DNA of 20,718 bases from Bacteroidales bacterium UBA5197 (GCA_002412885.1 DHVX01000018.1:1-20718); one strand, 5' to 3'; shown: positions 1 through 7,148, numbered from the stretch's first letter. Notes: generated by a model not told the origin, from the letters alone. Program-made: numbers and translations.

Positions 1-100
1 TAAATTTCTTCATGCGTTGACCCTGCATCATTGATTTATCTCGAAGCAAACAACAACAATCACATAATAATAATTGTTATACGTTTCAAATAACAATGAT

Positions 101-988
101 ATGAGATTTCGAGCATTATTAATGATTTTATTTCTCTCTTGCATTTCAGTAAATCTGTTTGGCCTTGAGCCCGATTCCACCATTTTAGCTGAACGAGATT
201 TTTATCTTAAGAAGTACAATTCGGTAAAAGATACAATGACAATCAATACATGGTTGAATCTTAAACGCTTAAGCGACAATCTTCAGGAGGTTGTTTTACG
301 TGATCAGATTATAATTGACCAGCTGCTTAGGCAAAACCACCTCGATTCATCTCATTGGGATTCCATAAATTCGATGGATAGTGAACTCAAACAATTACGT
401 TTTGCAAATTCTCAAATTGCTAGCCGAAGTAAAAATGATTTGCATATGATGTGGGTTTTAAAGACCTCTGCAAGTGTTTTGACTATTCTGGTATTGGTAA
501 TGATATATCTTTTGATAACATCAAAAACCAAAATTTCTCGATACAAAAAGAGGCAAAATGAACTGGAATCGCATAAAATCGGAATTCAGAATCAACTTTT
601 ATTACAAGAGTTGGAAGTGAGCAAGTTGAAGCAAAGAGAAAAGGATTTTAGAAGCGAACTGGAAAAGGGCTTAATTACTTATCAGGAAAAACTGAATCTT
701 CTTCAAAAGAGAAACAGTTTACTGGAGGAGGAGTTAAGTAAAATCAAAAATTACGGAAATAACCTGGAAATCGGCAATTTTTACTTTCCTCACACAAGAA
801 TTGATATATCTGCGATTCCTCAGGATAGCGAAGGTGTTGCAGTTGTTTTAAAGGCAATTACTGACGAGAGAGATAGTCTCATGAATCTGGCGGGGAAGCT
901 TCAAAAACAGATTCATGAAGAAAAAGAAAAGTATAATAAGCTGGTTCTGATGATTAAAGCATTACCAGACGAGGATAGCGACAGTTGA
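101..988 (+). CDS. membrane-anchored coiled-coil protein of unknown function
   Basis: I do not recognise a family. The 295-residue product starts with a cleavable-looking signal sequence (residues 1-22, hydrophobic core LLMILFLSCISVNLFG), followed by a roughly 90-residue polar helical stretch, one transmembrane helix near residues 116-138 (VLTILVLVMIYLLI) and a long charged helix rich in E, K, Q and L (about 140-220) that looks like a coiled coil. A second helical segment closes the protein before an acidic tail (DEDSDS). The layout, periplasmic helical part, one membrane pass, cytoplasmic coiled coil, resembles Bacteroidota signalling or scaffold proteins without a recognised output domain. 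The frame is open back to a TTG at position 74, but the ATG at 101 places the signal sequence at the N-terminus, so I prefer it. No promoter is clear in bases 1-100. It converges on the outer-membrane protein gene to the right. Confidence 0.75.
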   Translation: MRFRALLMILFLSCISVNLFGLEPDSTILAERDFYLKKYNSVKDTMTINTWLNLKRLSDNLQEVVLRDQIIIDQLLRQNHLDSSHWDSINSMDSELKQLRFANSQIASRSKNDLHMMWVLKTSASVLTILVLVMIYLLITSKTKISRYKKRQNELESHKIGIQNQLLLQELEVSKLKQREKDFRSELEKGLITYQEKLNLLQKRNSLLEEELSKIKNYGNNLEIGNFYFPHTRIDISAIPQDSEGVAVVLKAITDERDSLMNLAGKLQKQIHEEKEKYNKLVLMIKALPDEDSDS

Positions 989-1056
989 AAACCGGGAATG
1001 CTTGTCTGCTTGAATACTGCCCTGACTTTACTTTACCAGACTCTTTTGTAAGGTCT

Positions 1057-1078
1057 AATACGGTTAGTATTTATTTTT
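1057..1078 (+). terminator. weak terminator-like hairpin
   Basis: AATAC (1057-1061) and GTATT (1067-1071) can pair around a 5-base loop and are followed by a T-rich tract. The stem has only 5 pairs, mostly A-T, so it is a poor terminator. Its position in the 88-base convergent gap after the coiled-coil gene is the main argument for it. Confidence 0.2.
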
Positions 1079-1868
1079 AATATCTCTTCTTTTTTATTTG
1101 AAATCTTTTCCATTCCCGTGATCCTGCACATGGAAGATCGCGGTATTTCATTGTAAAAGATTGATTAATAATATATTTTACTCCCAATCCGGTAAATATC
1201 AAGCGATCGTTTATTCCGGTTGATCCGATATAAGAATCAAAATTATCTGTAGTTAATAATTTACCTGCCATTTTATGTTCCAATATCCAGTTTTGATTTA
1301 TGGAAAAAGCCAGATAGTATCCTGTAATCAAATGTGGGTCATTTTGTCCTTTACCTGCAGGATTTTTATCAGCGCCCAGCCCATTGGATTCAATTATTGA
1401 GTTATCAGATATAGTGTAACTGGCCGACCTGAATTGTGTCAGACCTACTCCACCGATAAAACCAAAATCAAACCCACGCGAACGATATGGGAATAAAACA
1501 TCCGCAAAACTTATTCTGGTATTAAATGCATATTCAACATAGGAACTCAGGAATTTTGCATTCGCAGCAGGTTTTGCACTTGAGATGCTACCAAACGAAA
1601 CCGACAGGCCGAATTCAAAATACCTTTCAAGCTTTTTTCCTGCATAGACTTCAACCATCGGGCCGCTTTCGTGCCCGAGCTTATTAACAGGTTCAAAGTC
1701 GTACACGCTAAGATCGCCGAAGTAAGAAGCCATCCCTGGAGTGATCCCGATTACCCAATTTTTCTCTGACAATAGACTTTGAGCCTTCAGCTTCGTCGGG
1801 TTGTCAAAAAATTGAGTTATGAGAAGTAACAATAATGCCAGAGCCCTGTTACATAAAATATTTTTCAT
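1077..1868 (-). CDS. outer-membrane beta-barrel protein
   Basis: A 263-residue protein with a Sec signal peptide (residues 1 to about 29, hydrophobic run ALALLLLLITQFF, then AQ before the mature part). The mature protein shows alternating hydrophobic/polar strands and glycine-aromatic motifs typical of small Bacteroidota outer-membrane barrels: GITPGMASYFGDLS near the start, FGLSVSFGSIS, DFGFIGGVGLTQF and GLGVKYIINQSFTMKYRDL near the end. The short ordered segments and GDLS motif recall the DUF6089-like or PorT-like barrels of the phylum, but I cannot assign one. It lies 17 bases after the DUF1684 gene on the same strand and is probably cotranscribed with it. Ligand and function are unknown. 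The C-terminus is unusually basic (KRFQIKKKRY), which a barrel ending in a final aromatic strand would not need. Confidence 0.75.
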   Translation of the reverse strand: MKNILCNRALALLLLLITQFFDNPTKLKAQSLLSEKNWVIGITPGMASYFGDLSVYDFEPVNKLGHESGPMVEVYAGKKLERYFEFGLSVSFGSISSAKPAANAKFLSSYVEYAFNTRISFADVLFPYRSRGFDFGFIGGVGLTQFRSASYTISDNSIIESNGLGADKNPAGKGQNDPHLITGYYLAFSINQNWILEHKMAGKLLTTDNFDSYIGSTGINDRLIFTGLGVKYIINQSFTMKYRDLPCAGSREWKRFQIKKKRY

Positions 1869-1885
1869 GAAGTTATCTACCCGTT

Positions 1886-2521
1886 TTAATATGAGTGATT
1901 TTTGAAACGTTTCTCCCCTGCATTTACTTTAATGGTTAAATGATTGCCGGAAGGAGGTATCGGACAGCTGTATTTTTTGTTGTAAACACAGTATGGGTTG
2001 TAAGCCCTGTTGAAGTCTATGGTCAAAAATTCAGAATCTTCAATGTAAGCATCAACGTAGCGTCCTCCACCATAAGTTTGATTGCCTGAAGTTTCGTCAG
2101 TAAATGGGATAAACAGGTAATTTTCGTACCCGGGTTTATTCATCAGACCAACATTTCGGAATATTGTTAACTCGTGTTCTTTGTTGTTAATTCTAAAATT
2201 GGCTTTACCGTAAACAATATACAATGGAAGTCTTTCTGTTGTGGTTCGCATCTGTATGGTGTCAGGAGTCTCATATTTCTCAATTCTTGCCTTAATAACC
2301 CATGAAGATGAAGGCTTGAAATAGTTCAGTCCTTTAAATCCGGGCTTGTCAGAGTCATCAAGAGGAGATTGGACACCACTTATAAAGTCAGTGTTTTTCT
2401 GCTGTCTTTCTTTCGCCAAATCCTTTTTGAAAACAGAACTTGGCCTGGATGCTTGTCCATGACTTATCAAAGAGGAAAATGAAAAAAGGAAAGGAATTAT
2501 AAAAATTAAGACTTGTTTCAT
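1886..2521 (-). CDS. DUF1684 family secreted protein
   Basis: A 211-residue protein with a signal peptide (MKQVLIFIIPFLFSFSSL, cleavage likely near residue 23). The C-terminal half carries the DUF1684 hallmarks: FTDETSGNQTYGGGRYVDA, then LTIDFNRAYNPYCVY, YSCPIPPSGN and a final AGEKRF. The two cysteines (YC, SC) and the PIPP turn are all intact and the length is normal for the family. DUF1684 proteins have no established biochemical role that I know of. The gene starts right after a good -7 box (2539-2546) and heads a two-gene unit with the outer-membrane barrel gene, so it probably acts in the cell envelope. It is transcribed divergently from pdxH. Confidence 0.9.
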   Translation of the reverse strand: MKQVLIFIIPFLFSFSSLISHGQASRPSSVFKKDLAKERQQKNTDFISGVQSPLDDSDKPGFKGLNYFKPSSSWVIKARIEKYETPDTIQMRTTTERLPLYIVYGKANFRINNKEHELTIFRNVGLMNKPGYENYLFIPFTDETSGNQTYGGGRYVDAYIEDSEFLTIDFNRAYNPYCVYNKKYSCPIPPSGNHLTIKVNAGEKRFKNHSY

Positions 2522-2538
2522 CTGTTAGTAATTTGGAG

Positions 2539-2546
2539 CAAAGTTA
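2539..2546 (-). promoter_or_regulatory. -7 box for the DUF1684/outer-membrane protein unit
   Basis: On the minus strand the sequence is TAACTTTG followed by C, an exact match to the Bacteroidota -7 consensus TAnnTTTG(C), 17 bases upstream of the start codon. No TTG at the usual 17-23 base distance is visible upstream, so only the -7 half is supported. Confidence 0.5.
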
Positions 2547-2585
2547 TTTCTTTCCTTGCTGCTACATGAATTAAACAAGTAAAGT

Positions 2586-2618
2586 TTTGAAAGAACGTTA
2601 AAATTATGAAAATATTTG
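2586..2618 (+). promoter_or_regulatory. candidate pdxH promoter
   Basis: TTTG at 2586-2589 and AATATTTG at 2611-2618 (one mismatch to TAnnTTTG, followed by C) are 21 bases apart, within the range of Bacteroidota promoters. The expected start of transcription near 2625 leaves about 70 bases of leader before the preferred ATG at 2694. Confidence 0.45.
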
Positions 2619-2693
2619 CTTTAGCAATAGATGGAATCTGGCAGCACAAGAGTGAACACAATTCATTGGGAGTTGTTTGATAAAGAAAAAGTT

Positions 2694-3329
2694 ATGAAAA
2701 TTTCGGAAATCCGTCTCCAGTATGAAAAAGGGAGTTTGAATGAGCAAATAGTTGGAGATGAGCCTCTTGTGTTTTTCGAAAAGTGGCTTCAGGAATCCAT
2801 AAATGCGAAGGTGATGGAACCCACGGCAATGGTACTTTCAACCTGTGACTCTAATGGAAGACCAGCCTCGAGGGTGGTTTTGTTAAAAGGCTTATCAGAA
2901 AACAGCTTGCATTTTTATACCAATTACCTGAGTCCCAAAGGAAATCATATTGAGTTAAACAATCAGGTAGCTTTACTTTTTTTCTGGCCCGAGTTGGAAA
3001 GACAGGTCAGATTCGTGGGAGTAGCTACAAAGATTTCTGAAAATGAATCGGATGAATACTTTAATTCAAGACCAGTCGAGAGCAGGGTAGGAGCGGTAAT
3101 TTCTCCTCAGAGTCGGGTAATCAGCAACCGAAGTGAACTTGAAACTGCTTATAAGCAAATGATTGACAGCCGGGAAGTGGAATCCATCCAACGTCCTGAG
3201 CATTGGGGCGGATACGCTGTAAGCATCACCGAAGCAGAATTCTGGCAGGGACGACCAGGCAGGCTGCACGACAGGATCAGGTTTCGATCTGAGAATAATA
3301 AATGGATTAAAGAAAGGTTAGCACCTTAA
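2694..3329 (+). CDS. pdxH: pyridoxine/pyridoxamine 5'-phosphate oxidase
   Basis: FMN-dependent cytoplasmic enzyme that oxidises pyridoxine 5'-phosphate or pyridoxamine 5'-phosphate to pyridoxal 5'-phosphate using O2. The protein (211 residues from this start, close to the 218 of E. coli PdxH) shows the split-barrel flavin fold motifs: PTAMVLSTCDSNGRPASRVVLLKG, FYTNYLSPKG, LLFFWPELERQVR, FNSRPVESRVGA with SPQS, and the C-terminal signature HWGGYAV...EFWQGRPGRLHDR ending WIKERLAP. The Arg/His residues of RLHDR that contact substrate phosphate are intact. The usual IGAW is VGAV here, a tolerated position. An in-frame ATG at 2631 would add 21 residues, but MKISEIRLQY at 2694 matches the family N-terminus, so I choose that. 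The stop overlaps the convergent DUF1858 gene by 4 bases. It is a stand-alone gene. Confidence 0.95.
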   Translation: MKISEIRLQYEKGSLNEQIVGDEPLVFFEKWLQESINAKVMEPTAMVLSTCDSNGRPASRVVLLKGLSENSLHFYTNYLSPKGNHIELNNQVALLFFWPELERQVRFVGVATKISENESDEYFNSRPVESRVGAVISPQSRVISNRSELETAYKQMIDSREVESIQRPEHWGGYAVSITEAEFWQGRPGRLHDRIRFRSENNKWIKERLAP

Positions 3330-3550
3330 ACAGATTCAGAAGCTAAAAATGCTTTAAGATCAGCTACAAGAATAGAAATTTGTTCTTCTGAGAATTTTTT
3401 ATCCAACGCCAATTCTCTTAAACTTCCCCAAACAGATCCTCCGCAAATAATGCAGTGAAGCCCTCTGCTGTTTAAGAATCCATTTGCAGCAGGATAAAAT
3501 TTAATAAGATCCTCAACCATTATTTCAGAAGAAATATCGGGCTTAACCAT
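3326..3550 (-). CDS. DUF1858 domain protein
   Basis: A 74-residue soluble protein that is essentially one DUF1858 domain: ISSEIMVEDLIKFYPAANGFLNSRGLHCIICGG, with a hydrophobic helix-helix pattern and the conserved C-x2-C-G motif (CIICGG). Proteins of this family are small, often next to hybrid-cluster or redox genes, and the cysteine pair suggests metal or Fe-S binding or thiol chemistry; the role is not established. It starts 4 bases after the stop of the DUF4301 gene and must be cotranscribed and probably translationally coupled with it. Its stop codon overlaps the convergent pdxH stop by 4 bases. Confidence 0.85.
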   Translation of the reverse strand: MVKPDISSEIMVEDLIKFYPAANGFLNSRGLHCIICGGSVWGSLRELALDKKFSEEQISILVADLKAFLASESV

Positions 3551-3554
3551 TGTA

Positions 3555-5117
3555 TCAGGCTTGATGTTCTTTTCTCAGAAGATCATTGATTGTTTTAACC
3601 GGATTGAAGGTCAGAATTGGTACCTCAACAAAAACGGTTGTCCAATCAGCCATAGCACCATTCCATAATCCGGGAAGCTCCTGTGCTTTTAATTCCCTTC
3701 CATCTTTCGATTTCACAGAAATGAATCCTGTTGAAGGATCAACAAATTCGCGCAGATCAAACTGTTCACCATTAAAATCTCTTACATAACAAACCAGATC
3801 AACCGGATTGAAATGGGTTGATTTGCTGAATATTTCTTTTTGTTCAGGATTATTTATATCTATTTGCGATGACTCAACAATTTGAAGTGATACTTCTCCG
3901 TCAGTATTTTTAACCCAAAAAGGACCACCGCCGGGTTCGCCTTCGTTTTTCACCATTCCGCAAATGCGGATAGGGCGGTTTAATTTGTTAAAAAGTATAT
4001 CAATCTTTTCCATTTTGCTAAGTTCATCAAAATCTGATGGAGTTTGAAGAAATAGCTTTTCTCTGGAGAATGCGATGATTTTTTTCAACTCATTGTCACT
4101 TATGTTTCCATCCTCAAGGCGATCAAGGTAAGTGAATATCTTATCTCTCAATTCCATAAGAAATCCGCCGATCACCCTTTTGTATTGGTAGGTTGATGGT
4201 TTAAGCGAATCGGGAACAATATTGTCAATATTTTTTATGAAAATCACTTCGCCTTCGCGGTCGTTAAGGTTTTCGATCAGCGCTCCATGACCACCCGGAC
4301 GGAATACAATATTATCTTTCTCATCCCTGAAAGGCTTATTCCTGATATCAACAGCAATGGTATCGGTAGAGGATTTCTGGATTGAGAAAGTGAGTTCGTA
4401 GGTAACATCAAAGAGTGTTTCGTATTTGTCCTTTATTTGATTGATCTCTTCAATAAACCTGTCGGCATGTTCCGGGGAAACTGTAAAATGAATGGCAACA
4501 CGTCCTTCGCTGTTCTGGCAATACTCAGCTCCTTCCACAAGATGTTCTTCCATTGCCATCCTGCCACCATCGGCGTAATTGTGAAATTTAAGAAGGGCTT
4601 TGGGGAGATTGGCATATCCCAATCCTTTATCTTCGAGCAAATACCCGATAATGGTGGCATAATCTCCTTCTTTGAGACTGCTTTCCAGGTCAATATCATT
4701 ATTTGCCAACACTTGTTTGAGATCGCTATAAAAAGCAAACTTGCTGATGTTTTTTATAAAATTATAAACAGAGTTAAAGCTCTTGTCTGACTCAAGCAGA
4801 GCTTTCCCTGCATCATCTTTTGTATAACTATCATGAAATTCGAAGAGTTGCTTGAACATGCGGCTTGCTGCGCCTGATGCCGGAACAAATTTGAGAATCT
4901 CGTAGTCTTCCGAATTCTTATCATAAAAACTTTGTAATTTTTCAATTTCCTGCGCTGAAAAATTTCTTATCCCGCTATCAATGGTTGCGGGTGCAACCAG
5001 TTCGATAAAAGGAAATCCGGTTTTGAAGTTATCTATTTGCTGCTCAATGGTATCAATATCAATACCTTTAGCCTGAAACTGTTTTTGGTCGTTTTGTGTA
5101 AACATAAAATTTTCCAT
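3555..5117 (-). CDS. DUF4301 protein, predicted nucleotidyltransferase-like fold
   Basis: A 520-residue cytoplasmic protein of the DUF4301 family, full length, no signal peptide. Its function is not established. Motifs I can read suggest a GT-A/sugar pyrophosphorylase fold: FVPASGAASRM (77-87) resembles the nucleotide-binding LxAGxGxRM loop; LPKALL (171-176) followed by MEEHLVEGAEY resembles the PKALLP...IEH segment of nucleotidyltransferases; RPGGHGALIENL (273-284) resembles the P-x-G-H-G motif of UDP-sugar pyrophosphorylases; and VIFIKNIDNI (291-300) resembles their metal-binding NxDN segment. The C-terminal third carries a glycine-rich CGMVKNEGEPGGGPFW motif. A second ATG five codons downstream (MFTQND) is an alternative start. 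The gene leads a two-gene unit with DUF1858 and follows a good -7 box. DUF4301 membership is the firm part; the nucleotidyltransferase reading is inference. Confidence 0.85.
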   Translation of the reverse strand: MENFMFTQNDQKQFQAKGIDIDTIEQQIDNFKTGFPFIELVAPATIDSGIRNFSAQEIEKLQSFYDKNSEDYEILKFVPASGAASRMFKQLFEFHDSYTKDDAGKALLESDKSFNSVYNFIKNISKFAFYSDLKQVLANNDIDLESSLKEGDYATIIGYLLEDKGLGYANLPKALLKFHNYADGGRMAMEEHLVEGAEYCQNSEGRVAIHFTVSPEHADRFIEEINQIKDKYETLFDVTYELTFSIQKSSTDTIAVDIRNKPFRDEKDNIVFRPGGHGALIENLNDREGEVIFIKNIDNIVPDSLKPSTYQYKRVIGGFLMELRDKIFTYLDRLEDGNISDNELKKIIAFSREKLFLQTPSDFDELSKMEKIDILFNKLNRPIRICGMVKNEGEPGGGPFWVKNTDGEVSLQIVESSQIDINNPEQKEIFSKSTHFNPVDLVCYVRDFNGEQFDLREFVDPSTGFISVKSKDGRELKAQELPGLWNGAMADWTTVFVEVPILTFNPVKTINDLLRKEHQA

Positions 5118-5132
5118 TTAATTTTTGCTGAC

Positions 5133-5152
5133 CTCATGAGTTTAATCATGAT
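5133..5152. repeat. paired TCATGA palindromes in the DUF4301 leader
   Basis: Two perfect 8-base palindromes, CTCATGAG (5133-5140) and ATCATGAT (5145-5152), share the core TCATGA and have centres 12 bases apart. They lie between the -7 box at 5172-5179 and the start codon, just downstream of the expected transcription start. They could be an operator or a small leader structure, or chance. Confidence 0.3.
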
Positions 5153-5171
5153 GTCATTTAACATGCAGCAA

Positions 5172-5179
5172 CAAAGATA
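5172..5179 (-). promoter_or_regulatory. -7 box for the DUF4301/DUF1858 unit
   Basis: TATCTTTG on the minus strand matches TAnnTTTG exactly and lies 54 bases upstream of the start codon. No TTG is present at normal spacing, so the -33 element is not supported. Confidence 0.45.
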
Positions 5180-5245
5180 ATTAAAATCCTTCCCGAATTA
5201 AGGATCAGATGACTGTTTAAATGAAATTGTTTCTGATGTATTCCC

Positions 5246-6229
5246 TTAATATCTGAAAGGAAATAATCTTTCTGTGTCCAGAATAAGAACCAATGTATAA
5301 GCAACAAAGGCCAGAAAGAAAAATGCACCCTCAAGTCTGTTAATTTTTCTCTCTTTCCCGAGAAAAATAAAAACAAACATAATCACACTCATAATAATCA
5401 GGAAAATCATATCGAAATTGGAAGAACTAACTGAATTAAGGGGTATGGGCCTGATGGATGCGCTTATTCCCAAAACAAAGAAAACATTGAAAATGTTAGA
5501 GCCAACAACATTTCCGATAGCAATATCACTTTTCTTTTTAAACGCTGCAACAACTGATGTGGCCAGTTCAGGCATTGATGTGCCGGCAGCTACAACTGTG
5601 AGTCCGATAACTGCTTCGCTGATTCCCAGTGATCTGGCGATATCAACAGCACCATCAACCAGAAATTTGCCGCCAAAAAACAAACCTACCAGGCCAGTTG
5701 CAATAAATGCAATCGCCTTTAAAACACTCATTTCTTTAGCGGTTACTTCCTTCAATGGTCCGGATGATTTTGCCAGGGCGAAAGTGTAAGCCATAAAAAT
5801 GGAAAAGAAACTCAGCAGTATAAATCCATCGATTCTGGAGATCGTATCATTGGAAGATCCGTCAATAAAAATATCATTGGCCATAAATGCCATTACAACA
5901 ACAGCGAGAATGCTGAATGGAATTTCCTTCCATACTGTGGTGCTTTTTACTGCGATAGGAGTTACGACAGCTGTAAGGCCCAGGATGACAAGCGTATTGA
6001 AAATGTTGCTCCCGACAACATTTCCGATAGCTATGTCGGTATTTCCGTTGAACGAAGCGAAAAGGTTTACAATAAGTTCAGGCGATGATGTACCGAAGGC
6101 AACTATTGTGAGGCCTATTACAAGATCAGAAATGTTAAAGCGCCGGGCAAGACTTGAGGCACCATCAACAAGCCAGTTTGAACCAACTATCAACAAAACC
6201 ATCCCGGCAATAAACAGAAATAAGCTCAT
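5246..6229 (-). CDS. calcium/sodium antiporter (CaCA family, YrbG-like)
   Basis: Inner-membrane exchanger of the Ca2+:cation antiporter superfamily, expected to export Ca2+ in exchange for Na+ (or H+). The 327-residue protein has about ten hydrophobic segments in two inverted halves. Each half holds the alpha repeat: GTSSPELIVN at 46-55 with AIGNVVGSNIFN at 67-78, and GTSMPELATS at 216-225 with AIGNVVGSNIFN at 237-248. The ion-binding Glu of both PEL motifs and both Asn of the GNVVGSN motifs are present, so it should be active. Length agrees with E. coli YrbG (325). The start is supported by the immediate hydrophobic helix (MSLFLFIAGMVLLIVG). A -7 box lies at 6256-6263. It is followed after 128 bases by the DUF4301 unit with its own -7 box, so it is probably transcribed alone. 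Confidence 0.93.
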   Translation of the reverse strand: MSLFLFIAGMVLLIVGSNWLVDGASSLARRFNISDLVIGLTIVAFGTSSPELIVNLFASFNGNTDIAIGNVVGSNIFNTLVILGLTAVVTPIAVKSTTVWKEIPFSILAVVVMAFMANDIFIDGSSNDTISRIDGFILLSFFSIFMAYTFALAKSSGPLKEVTAKEMSVLKAIAFIATGLVGLFFGGKFLVDGAVDIARSLGISEAVIGLTVVAAGTSMPELATSVVAAFKKKSDIAIGNVVGSNIFNVFFVLGISASIRPIPLNSVSSSNFDMIFLIIMSVIMFVFIFLGKERKINRLEGAFFFLAFVAYTLVLILDTERLFPFRY

Positions 6230-6255
6230 AAAATGACATTTATAAAAAAGAATGG

Positions 6256-6263
6256 CAAAGATA
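6256..6263 (-). promoter_or_regulatory. -7 box for the antiporter gene
   Basis: TATCTTTG followed by C on the minus strand matches TAnnTTTG(C) exactly, 26 bases upstream of the start codon. I cannot place a -33 TTG at the usual spacing. Confidence 0.45.
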
Positions 6264-6335
6264 CAAATTCTCAGTCGTGCATAGAAAGCGTTAATGAATG
6301 TTCTTGCTATTGTTATCCCTCTGAAGGAAAATAAA

Positions 6336-6884
6336 CTACATTGGCAAATCCAGATGACGGATGATTTCGTTTATGTCAAAATCAAGCTCTCCGTTTATAA
6401 CCATACAATTTGGTAACGTCCGGGGTTTAAATCCGTAACGCAGATGGCCTTGCCATATGTGTTCTATATACCAATCCGGCTCTGCTCCCCACCTTAGATC
6501 TTCTCTTTTCCTCTGTTCGAATACTGGTTTCGAAAGTGAAATAAATATGTGTTTGTCATAATGAAGATTTATTTTCTCATTCCAAAATACAAAAAGCCCT
6601 TCAACAAGAACATATTTATAAGATTGTTTAGCCTCAATTATCGCATTTTCAAAAGAAATCCAGTCAATGGCTTCCGGCCTTTCCCAGTCTATATGGTCAT
6701 TTATCAGAGGTATTTCATGTTCAGGCGGAATATAGGTGTCCTGATGTATAACGATGGAATTCTCCAGATACCTGCTTAGTATCTCTGAAAGAAAAGTCTT
6801 CCCAGACCTGCTTGCCCCGCCAATGGCGATACACTGTGATTCCTGAACTTTTTTTTTCACGGTTTTACATGCTAAATCAATCAT
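6336..6884 (-). CDS. P-loop kinase resembling nicotinamide riboside kinase
   Basis: A 182-residue soluble P-loop kinase. It has Walker A GASRSGKT (23-30) after a short first strand, a substrate-side Asp in VIHQDTYIPP (D49), the WERPEAIDW segment, a Walker B-like strand YVLVEGLFVFW and a lid-like arginine-rich segment EQRKREDLRWG followed by YIEHIWQGHLRYG. The order and spacing of these segments match eukaryotic NRK1 (QDDFFKP, YDVLEALNME, ILIIEGFLLFN, RRRSTR, HVWPMYLKY) better than bacterial uridine kinase or pantothenate kinase. If so it would phosphorylate nicotinamide riboside to NMN for NAD salvage. The frame extends to a TTG at 6941, but the ATG at 6884 lies just before the P-loop and 27 bases after a well-formed promoter, while the longer start would fall inside that promoter. 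It is a single gene with no operon partner to support the substrate. Confidence 0.8.
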   Translation of the reverse strand: MIDLACKTVKKKVQESQCIAIGGASRSGKTFLSEILSRYLENSIVIHQDTYIPPEHEIPLINDHIDWERPEAIDWISFENAIIEAKQSYKYVLVEGLFVFWNEKINLHYDKHIFISLSKPVFEQRKREDLRWGAEPDWYIEHIWQGHLRYGFKPRTLPNCMVINGELDFDINEIIRHLDLPM

Positions 6885-6911
6885 TAAAGAATTGCCTGAT
6901 AAAACTTTAGG

Positions 6912-6941
6912 CAAATATAGAGGGATAGCAGTTTGAAACAA
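6912..6941 (-). promoter_or_regulatory. promoter of the kinase gene
   Basis: On the minus strand TTG (6939-6941) is followed after exactly 19 bases by TATATTTG (6912-6919) and C, a full match to the Bacteroidota TTTG-N19-TAnnTTTG pattern. It argues against the TTG start at 6941 and for the ATG at 6884. Confidence 0.6.
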
Positions 6942-6964
6942 TTAAAAAAAACTGGGTTTTACTG

Positions 6965-6994
6965 TTGCGTGAATAAAAAATATTTATACATTTG
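6965..6994 (+). promoter_or_regulatory. promoter of the tRNA-Leu genes
   Basis: TTG at 6965-6967, a 19-base spacer and TACATTTG (6987-6994) followed by C match the Bacteroidota consensus exactly. The expected transcription start is only a few bases before the first tRNA at 7006. It is back to back with the kinase promoter. Confidence 0.65.
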
Positions 6995-7005
6995 CACACT
7001 CATTT

Positions 7006-7089
7006 GCCCAGGTGGTGAAATTGGTAGACACGCCAGCTTGAGGGGCTGGTGTCCTTAAGGATGTGCAAGTTCGAGTCTTGTCCTGGGCA
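7006..7089 (+). tRNA. tRNA-Leu (anticodon GAG)
   Basis: An 84-base tRNA with a class II long variable arm. The acceptor stem GCCCAGG (7006-7012) pairs with CCTGGGC (7082-7088), with discriminator A at 7089. The anticodon stem CCAGC/GCTGG encloses loop TTGAGGG, anticodon GAG at 7040-7042, reading CTC and CTT leucine codons. The D-loop GGTAGACAC and T-arm GTTCGAGTC are normal. CCA is not encoded. Confidence 0.96.
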
Positions 7090-7111
7090 CAAAATCCGAG
7101 TTAGTTCGGTG

Positions 7112-7135
7112 GCAGTCGTAAGACTGCATTTTTTT
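7112..7135 (+). terminator. terminator-like hairpin between the two tRNAs
   Basis: GCAGTC (7112-7117) and GACTGC (7122-7127) form a perfect 6-pair stem closed by a GTAA loop, a GNRA tetraloop in RNA. It is followed by A and seven T residues (7129-7135). This is a textbook intrinsic terminator shape, yet it lies between two tRNA genes with no promoter visible after it. Confidence 0.6.
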
Positions 7136-7148
7136 ATCAGAAAGTTTT

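Noticed and set aside
5418..6236. Two + strand open frames of 123 and 145 codons
   Set aside because: Antisense to the antiporter gene, whose alpha repeats are intact; their repetitive look mirrors the two alpha repeats.
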